DNA of 64,000 bases from Heliocidaris tuberculata (taxonomy: Eukaryota > Echinodermata > Echinoidea > Camarodonta > Echinometridae): NCBI GenBank assembly GCA_025618425.1, contig CM046849.1:32902336-32966335 (forward strand). The letters are read 5' to 3'. Below the pieces are notes generated by a model that saw only the letters and a list, made by a program, of their open reading frames with translations, was not told the origin of the DNA and made no database searches. Shown piece after piece: positions 12,601 through 22,092 of this stretch. The stretch's first letter is position 1. The number at the start of each line of letters is the position of its first letter. The position numbers were made by a program, and so were the translations under genes.

Positions 12601-15600
12601 GCTATCTGTAAATAGAAACATCTGTGATAAATGAAGCGAAGTTTTTGAGTTGGACTTTATTAGGGATGAATCACCTACATGTAGCTTACGTGTAATTAGT
12701 CATGATTAATCATGATCAGGTTTAATCCAGTTTCAAAAATGCATGGAAGTGTAAAATGTACATGTACATCCCTGTTTGTTACCATATTGTGACAATTCAG
12801 ATGAGCTAAAATCAATTTTCAGTTTGTTTTGTTCTTTGTCTTAAATTGCTTTCATTTTTAGCCTCTATTGTTGAAAATTAAAATTATTTTCATTATACAT
12901 GTACATACATTTGTAATTGCAAAAGATCAGTTTGTAATACTGGATAATATGAGTTTTTGGCAGTGAAAACAGTCACAAGCAGGAAATATCCAGTTGAAAT
13001 GCTTTACATCCGCTGAATTGTAAAAATCAAAATTTCTTTCGCAAGGGCTACTTCGAAGTCCACCTATTGTGTTCAGAGATTTTGATGCACTACGGCCCAT
13101 GGGCAGAAATATAATTTGACGGTTGCTCTTTTTTATTTACAGTGGCATTTTCAAGAGTTTCGGGGCTAATTGCCCTTAGCCACCGCTTATTTTCTTCACT
13201 GAGTCTGACACCCTGACTTGAATTTCACTTCATTTCATTTTGTAATAATATCATATTTTGTGCTTATTCATGCAGAGAAAAAGAGAGATGTGTACGACAG
13301 ATACGGTCTAGATGGTTTGAAACAGCAGGGTGCAGGTAAGATTACTTGGAGATATTTTCACAAACTAAACAATGGCAAACTATCCTTTCAATTTCCGTGA
13401 AACTTTCCACTCTCCAACCCCTGGAGAAGACTGTTGTAATGGTAATTGGAATTAATCATCGGTTTCTATTAATCCAATTTTTATGTAGAAGGAAATTAAA
13501 ACAAAACAAGCCAATTACCTCACATTTTCCTTACATTTGTTTTTAATCTTTACTGTATACTTTTCCATAAAGGTGCAATCTAGCCCAATGAAGAACACTC
13601 ACATGAATATTGAATTAACCTTTAATCATTCCTGAAATATTCTAATCACATACTGTTACTAGTCTTATTCTACCAGAAATTTAAAACAAATATGAAAGAA
13701 AAAGGAGCTAAAATATTACCCTTGAACGAAAGTCCGTTTTGTTTAAATGTTGCAAGATGTTTATTTCATCATTTGATAAAGATTAATGAATAATCCCCCA
13801 ATGGGGAAGGTTTTCAAGAATTTTTAACAGTCCTTTTTAATTGAACCTGAAAGGTTTGCAGTGCAGTGATGTTCTTTTCAAGATTCTCATTTCAAATGCT
13901 TTATATTGTAAAACAAAATATTGATGTCAATGTCAATAAAATGTCTTAATGAAATACCAAAGTACTAAATGAAATATGGAATAAACGTGAAAGAAAATAA
14001 AACAAATTCTTCTTCAAGACATTAATGATAATCAAATTTCTTAATACATATTCAACATTTAGCAAAGATTTTTTAATGATCCAACCACTGATAGAGGCTT
14101 TCGAGAATGTTAGATTGTCCTTTTAATTAAAACTAAAAGATTACAATCAACTTTCTTTTCCTCTCATTCCAAATGAAATATGGAATATATTGGAACAAGC
14201 ATGAATAAAAAGTAGCCAAATTTCTCTTTAGAAAAAAGTCAGTTGTCCGTAGACTTTGTAATATCTTTATTGCAACATTTTTTAAAGATTTATGAGCAAT
14301 CCCTTCATGCCAGAACACTTGATAATGTTAAATAATCCCTTTAATTGAAACTAAAGGGTTTCTATAAACACATTTTGTTATTACCGTACCACAGTTCATG
14401 TGGAACAAGAATGAAACAGAGGAAGTCTGATTCTTCTTCAATACATTTAAAATGATAACCTATAGTTTACTTGATACTTTAGAAAATGTTAATTGCAACT
14501 TTTGATAAAGATTTATGAACAATCCAACCAATAGGGAAGGCTTTCAAGAATGTTAAATTGTCCCTTTAATTGAAACTAAAGGGTTTCTAATGACATTCTG
14601 CTCTTACCATACCACAGTTCATGTGGAACAAAAATGAAACAAAGGAAGCCTGATTCTTCTTCAGCGCATTTGAAATGATAATCACTTTACTTGATACTTT
14701 GGAAAATGTTTATTGCAACTTTTGATAAAGATTTATGAACAATCCAACCAATAGGGAAGGCTTTCAAGAATGTTAAATTGTCCCTTTAATGGAAACCAAA
14801 AGGTTTATAATGACATACTGTTCTTACCATACCATAAGACTATAATGGGATAAGCTGTGGTCTGAGTGGATTAACAGTGGTCTCATTGATGAGATTAGCA
14901 GACTCTTCGGAGTGATTAACACTACAGTAATGATGATGGTGGCATCTTGGGATAAAAGAGAGGGCTTTCATCATCCTTCAACCATTTGCGTGAGGAATAT
15001 TTAATGTATTTTATTACAGTTCCTATAAACCAAGAGAAAGCATTTTCATTTTGCACCAGCAATTGTATGTTGATGAACCGTATACCCATTAATGATGGTG
15101 GTGTGTAAAAAAAGCACCAACATTTTGTGAGCTGAGATGCAGTATCCCATTTACAGTTTCTAAACCAGTTATGATGGTGTGTGAGAGAATATTGAGCACT
15201 GAATATTAGTTGTACAGGTCTGTGCATTGCGTCAACATACATGTATACCCCGGCGACTATTGCTCAGGGCGTTATTTGGTCAAAGATATACATGTAGGCC
15301 CATATTCTGAACTCTAGTTTAACTTAAAGTCCAGTTTAAGTTAAACCAGAGTTTACTTAAAACTGACTTACTCTGTAAATTGCAAGTCCGGTCTAAATAT
15401 CTGTACTAAGTTAAACCACACTTACATGTACATGTAGACTGGAGTTTAATGTTTAAGTTCAACTGGAGTTCAGAATGTGATTTTCAAAAACTCCGGTTTA
15501 AAAGGCAGGTTTAGACTGGGTTTAAACCACACTTAGTTGTGGTTTACATTGTAAGTTAGACTGGAGTTCAGAATATGGGCCATAGGGTTAAGGTTGGGGT

Positions 15601-18600
15601 TGTAATTAGGGTTTTTGTTAAATTAAGGGTTAGGGTTAGTAGTGTTTGTTCTAGGGTTGCAGTTGAGTATTTGGATAGTGTAACAATAATAATAGTATAC
15701 CATATTTATATAGCATACATGTATATCACGATATGCCTCTGTAATAAAGAAGAAGAAGGAAAAGTGGAATCCGATAGAGAAGCTTGAGAAAGTGAGATAT
15801 GCTCAACATACTTCTGCTAGTTGCCAGTTAACACTGGAAATTAATTCTAAAAAGAAATGTTTTTATAAGACGTGTCTTAAAGGTGTCAATGAAATCGACC
15901 TAGAGCAATTCTCACCAGAGCATGTCGTGTGGACATTGTTAACATGTACAGTTACCAAACCAGTCATGATAGTGGTATTTGAATGAATGAGTTTTCATCA
16001 TGCATTAATACAGCTTACCAAATGAGTAATGCTGATGGAGGAAATGAGAACATCTTCATCATGTGCCAACAATTTTTAGTTATTTCATTTCCCATTGACA
16101 ATTAGATTTACAGTAATGATGGTGTCCCAATTACTGTGCATACAGGTAGAGAGTTTTCATCATGCGTTAACAAAATGAACATTGATTATTAGATGTACAT
16201 GTAGAGTGTGTCTACAGTTAACCAGCCACTAATACATGTATAGGGTGGCCCTGAAAGAATGCAACACTGATGATCTGCAATTTCAGTGATATCATTAACA
16301 GAATATCATTAATTTTTATTTTATGGGGTAGAAAATTCTTTTCCAAGTAAAATGACACCAAAATCATAAATCTGGGTAAGACATTTTGATTCTATGTTTT
16401 GTGAGGCAATGTCATTTTAAAAATTTGCTGCTTTTGGTGGAACCGTAGTTATCCTTGAAGCAGTGAGAAGTGTATGCATTCATGCATATTGGATTATTAA
16501 CCCTTTCGTGACAGGAATTATTCAAGAACTAAATTGATTACATTTTTTGCTTCAAATTGACAACAACAATATTTTTATTTCAGTGCTACATGGTTCGAAT
16601 AAGGTGTAATGTCTTTGAAAACAATATACATGGTTATGTACATGTATTCTGTCAAATAGTTAAAAAATTGCCAATTTTGATTAAAAACAATGATTTTGAA
16701 CCTCTCAATGTGTTGCCAATTTAATGATTTTAAAACTTACATGTACAGGTATTCTCATTTTTAAAATTCTTGGTATCAAACGCAAAATATGGTCATGTAA
16801 CAAAAATGGACATAATATGTGCAGAATTTTTGCTCTTTCTACTCATGCATCTGGTATATTTTTCAGAGCTCTGAATCAAAAGTTATTGAGCCAAACCACA
16901 AAATGTGATCAATTATCTTGAAAGGGTTAAGGGTAAAACAATTTGAGCCTACATGTACATGTACAATACATGTATATACTGTATGTGAGCCTGATCGGTT
17001 AGTCACGGCCGGACATTTGACAAATTCTGAAAATTCGACGGCCTGTAGAAAATAAGTATTTAATTGAAGAGAGCTATGTTATGTTTCATTGTGAAGGGCA
17101 TCACTGAAGGAGTTGAAATTTCCATGGTCGCCTGCTAAAATTGTCATCCTTAAAATATTAATTGTCACAGACGGACAAAATGCCTACTCTTTACCGATCA
17201 GGCTCATGTACGTCCAAGAGGGAAAAGATCATCTACAGTTGTCTCTTTTTCATGTGACCTACATGTAGTAAATGAGTACATGTACCTGGAAGAAAACAAT
17301 GCCAGGAATGCATAGTCGAGGTTATAGAGCTGTATTGTCTGCCCTGCTTATGCTGTAGTGATGGTTTCCACCGCACATGCATTCGAACCTCGCTATAACA
17401 AACTCCTCGGGACCAAGAAATTACCTCTTTATATCGAAACCTTGTTATATCAGGGCTGAGAAACATTAGAATACAAAGAAGTGGGACTGTTATAACAGTG
17501 TTCTTTATAACAAATTTTTGACTGTACATGTAGAAACTCATTAGATTTGAGCAGGGAAATGTAACTTAATTACATTTCCTGGATTTGAGAATATGAAACC
17601 CAACAACTTTGAATTATTGAAGAGACTTTGTACTGAAAATGATTGGAAGCTTATTTATTTCTCTGCACGCTACAGGTTTAGATTCAGTTTTAATAGAACT
17701 GAATCTAAAACGTAGAGTGTGTGAAAATAAAGGAGTGAAATTGTCAGTGTTGCCATATGGCGTATTAATATGATTTATACATTTACTTGAATAAATGAAT
17801 AAATGAATAAATGAATAAATGAATTCATTTTTTTTTTTTTTTTTTTGCTTACTAATTATTGTGAGACCTTACTTATTGTAGTATTTGTATAAAAGAAGCC
17901 TTTGCATGTTAAAAGCAGTTTTTATTTATATCACATTTACATGTTTCAGGGAACCACATATTCATTAGCCATAACAGCTGTTTCATGGTCTCTCGTCCCA
18001 TTTACATAATTTGTAAATTTACCTTGTAAATAAGTTTCATATTTTGTTTCAGAAATGGTAATAAAGTCATTCATTCACTTTCCTCTGGACGGTGTACATG
18101 TATATGTATACACATGTATGTACATGTACTCTCAGCTATTCTTTCTCATTACCTCACTCAGAACTTGTTTGGGCTAATTTGACATTTCAATGCTTACCCT
18201 TGATTAAATCCTTTTTGATAAAGTATACATTTATTTGCACTGCATATATTGTTTTCTTGTCTCCTTCTATCTTCCTTTTCCTGAACCTTGTAAATCAGAA
18301 ACCTTCAGGATTTTGGGAGTGGTCTAGATTTGCCACATTTTCATGTTGTGAAATGATTTAATTACAAGGAGAAATTGTGAATTCTTGCAATTTGGAAAAG
18401 CATCTTGCTGTGAAAACAGCAGTCATTAAAAATTTGCGAAAGTTTTACATACCTGCACATTATGAAATATTCATATTATTATTATGTTTTACTCATTCTT
18501 CCTTTTCTCTCTCATCTACATTCCTCTTTCCAGGAGGCCATACAGATTTTGACTTTGACAGTTTTGGAAGCGGATTTGGAGGTGGTTTTGGAAGGAGGGG

Positions 18601-21600
18601 TGGATTCCATTTTGAGTTCAAGAATCCTGACGATATCTTCAGAGAATTCTTTGGAACCAGCGACCCATTCAGTGCCTTCTTTGGAGGTCAGTTCACATTG
18701 ACATAAATTGTTCCCTAGCCAGAATTATCAATAATGCAACTATGCTATCACATTTTGGGTTTTCAAACTTATAAGTCAAAGGTATACTTCTTCGATATCA
18801 ATAAAAGTGTTATACATCTATTTACATGTACAGTCAAGTACGATTAAGAATATACAGATAGAGAGTAAAAAAAATATATATATTATTGCACATTACTGTA
18901 ATAAAAGAAAAGTCCAAGATGATCTCATGAGAATGGGGCCCCTTTGGTTTTAACATTTGACTTTTTGAATTTGAAGTGCAAGTAAACAAACTTCAAAAAG
19001 AAAATCCAATGTTTCTAAATCCATGTTATGGTATTATATGTCAATTGGTAGAATTTGCTGCTGATCTAATTTTTCCTTGTGTAGTGATGCATTTTCCCCC
19101 TATATACATGTAGTAAGCATCTTTTGTTTTGCTTTATACAACAGAATCAACTCGTGGATCATATGACAATCATGATTCACTTTTCCAAGACTCTTTCTTC
19201 AATTCGGGTATACCTTCATTTGGGTGAGTTACACATTATTTTCTTATTAGGAAGTTTCTTTCTCTCTCCTCTTCTCTCTTTTTTCCCCTTTCTTGTTCGT
19301 ATCCCATGTATTCTATCTGTGTTTCTCCTTATTCTACCTATGCATGTCTTTCTATTTCATTTCTCTTTCTTTTACTGTCTATCTCTCCTTTGCTTTCCTT
19401 ATGTCCTCAGATGAAATAACTGTTTCTTTTATTAAATCTTTTCTACTTTTTTCTGTTCTCCAACTTTCTCTCTGCTTTTCTCTTGTGTTTGTCCGTCTCT
19501 CTGACCCTCCCTCTCTCTCCCCCTCCCTCTCTCTCTCCCCTCTCTCTCTCTCCCTTTTGTTTCTCCATTTCTCTCTCCTGTTTCTCATTCTATACATCTC
19601 TCTCTCTCTCTCTCTCTTTCTTCAAAATGTATTCAGATAGCCTCCTGTTGATTCATTATTAACTGTATATTTTATTAGAGAGACCTTTACATGTACTTTC
19701 ATTATGCTTCACAATTATATTTACTTCCTAGAAACTAAAATGAAAGGGTTACTTCCCTGTTTCGATTCATCAATATTGGCTGTCGTATCTTTGTAAATGT
19801 ATGAATACTGGAATAGATTTCAGCTATCTTATCTACATGCGATTGTACTGACTAGCAAAATTGCAGACCACAGGCTTTTTCCAAGGCCGTGCCCCCAAAT
19901 ATTAAAAAAATATAAAAGTCACAGACAAAAGAGAAATTTTGGTCTGATTTCATGCTCTTGTTCACAAAGAACGGTGATGTTGTCAGTATCCAAACACTTC
20001 ATTCATAAAAGGTATCAGTGCGTATAGTGGAGCTGTCTGACCTATATCCAGGTTTCTCGCTCTGCTTTCATTGTCATTCTTGTGTGTAATCTGGAGGGCC
20101 AAACAAACCTCTCAAATTTATGACTATTTGGCGATGTTCTTGTCAAGTTAAGTACTTTAATTTGATATGAAATCGGCAGGGGGCTTTGAGTGGACAGAAA
20201 TTGACCTTTATCATTAGTTTATATATCCATCCCATGTTTTACCAACCTCCCATCCATTCAGTTTACCCCATGCACCAAGCCGACTACGCTCCGGCTTTCT
20301 CTTCGATCCCTATGGTGATCTATGGAGTATCTTTCCTCGTACTGGGTAAGGGCTTCTGGATGTGAGGTTGCCAATTTAACCCTTGCTTCAGTTGCCCCCT
20401 TGTTGTTCTTAACTGTTTGATAATAATCCCTTCATGTTTGGATGTTTGCTCTAGAGTATATCCAATAATAGGAAGACTGCAGTGTAATACATGCGTTTGG
20501 TTAGAATAGCATTTTTGTTGTTTTTGTTCCATATGTGTTGTACATTTAATAAAGCAACCAAGGCATTTTAGATTTACATGTACATGTAGCTGAACATGCT
20601 TGCCAGAGGATAAGTTTATAAACTACATTTTATACACATTATTAAATGTACATGTACATGTATGTATGTGGTATCATTTTAGATAATTAGCTCATATACA
20701 TGTACATGTACTGTATAAGCTGTTATTTTCGCGAATTTCGCGAGTTGATGTTGGGACGCGAATTTAACAGCTCGCGAAAATATCGCCACTTCTTTATGGC
20801 TGCAATAATTCACACAACGAAAAAAATGAGGCATGTACAGGCCATTGCAGTAGGAATATTTAGTATTGGACGTTATCCATCGCCATAATCACAATTGAAG
20901 TTCACCTCAATATGTCCATAAATTTCACTAGGTAAAAGTTGGTTAGATACATGTACTTCCAAAATTGGCTTAAATTTCACTTTTATTCTTCTCAAAGCTA
21001 AGATTTTTATGCCTCAATTCATCCTCCAGTAAAAGACATTTATATTCTTTCATTGAATATGATTTTTATTGAATTCCTGTTGCAATAATTCAATTTTAGT
21101 GTCAAATTATTGAATTTCTCTGATTATTCACATAACTCATAAATATTCATGAGTCACATGACTATACGTGTTTGAGAAGGAAGGATGTATTTATAGAAAT
21201 TTATATTTTGACACCAAAACCAACTTTCTGAAATAGGAATCCAACCAAAAAATTAAATTGAATAAAAGAATACAAATTGCTTTTACTGCAGATTGGATTG
21301 TGGCTTGAGTTTTCAGCTGAAGCTAAAAATTAAAGTGAAATTCAAGCCAAATTTTTGGAAGAGTCTAACCAATTTTTACATGACAGAGTTTATGTTCAAA
21401 TTACATGCAAGACCTTGTCAATTAGTAGCCTTATAATCTTTAGCAATTATATCAGTCTTCTGGTGATGTTGGTCATTTGACCTTGGCAAACCGCGAAAAC
21501 AACATCTCGCGAAATTGTCTAGGACCTTGCCATTTGCGAAAATTTCGGTACGCGAAAATAACAGCTTATACAGTATGTGTATGCATGCACAATCTTCTTT

Positions 21601-22051
21601 TTTAAAGATTAATTTTTCACATTTATGATGATATCACGATTATTTAGTAATGAATTCATATGATTTTCTATACATTTTAGCTCGGATAATTTACTCACAT
21701 AAGTTCATGGTCCATCAACTTGATTGAACGTCAATTGAGTTGCATTGATGGATTGTAATCATGTTTTGTTGGAATTCACTCCCACTTGTTATGTTGTTTT
21801 GTTACTATTCATTATATATACAGGCAAGATATTTTAGACCAACCTTTCATTCATGTAGCACTTTGGGCTCAAGGCTATATGTTACCATATTGTGTACCCT
21901 TGTAGTATATATCGTCAATTTTGCTTTTGCCCTAGATACATTGTACATGTATATTGTGAATACAACACACTGCTTTGATTTTATGGGGAGAAAATCTTGC
22001 TGTATCATTTCATTCTTAAAGTCATTTTGTTCCCCCCCCCAAAAAAAAAAC

Positions 22052-22092
<41 letters not shown>

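Larger units (their letters stand above)
9907..13275 (+). other. DNAJB6-like intron 2 content
   Basis: No coding signal. It contains a nested inverted-repeat element (10255-10783), ACATGT runs, a C run followed by (TC)n at 11975-12006, and a family-2 MITE (12088-12343). Confidence 0.5.

Noticed and set aside
19293..19640. Ser/Leu-rich 115-codon ORF in an intron
   Set aside because: Low-complexity pyrimidine tract; the frame carries no family resemblance.
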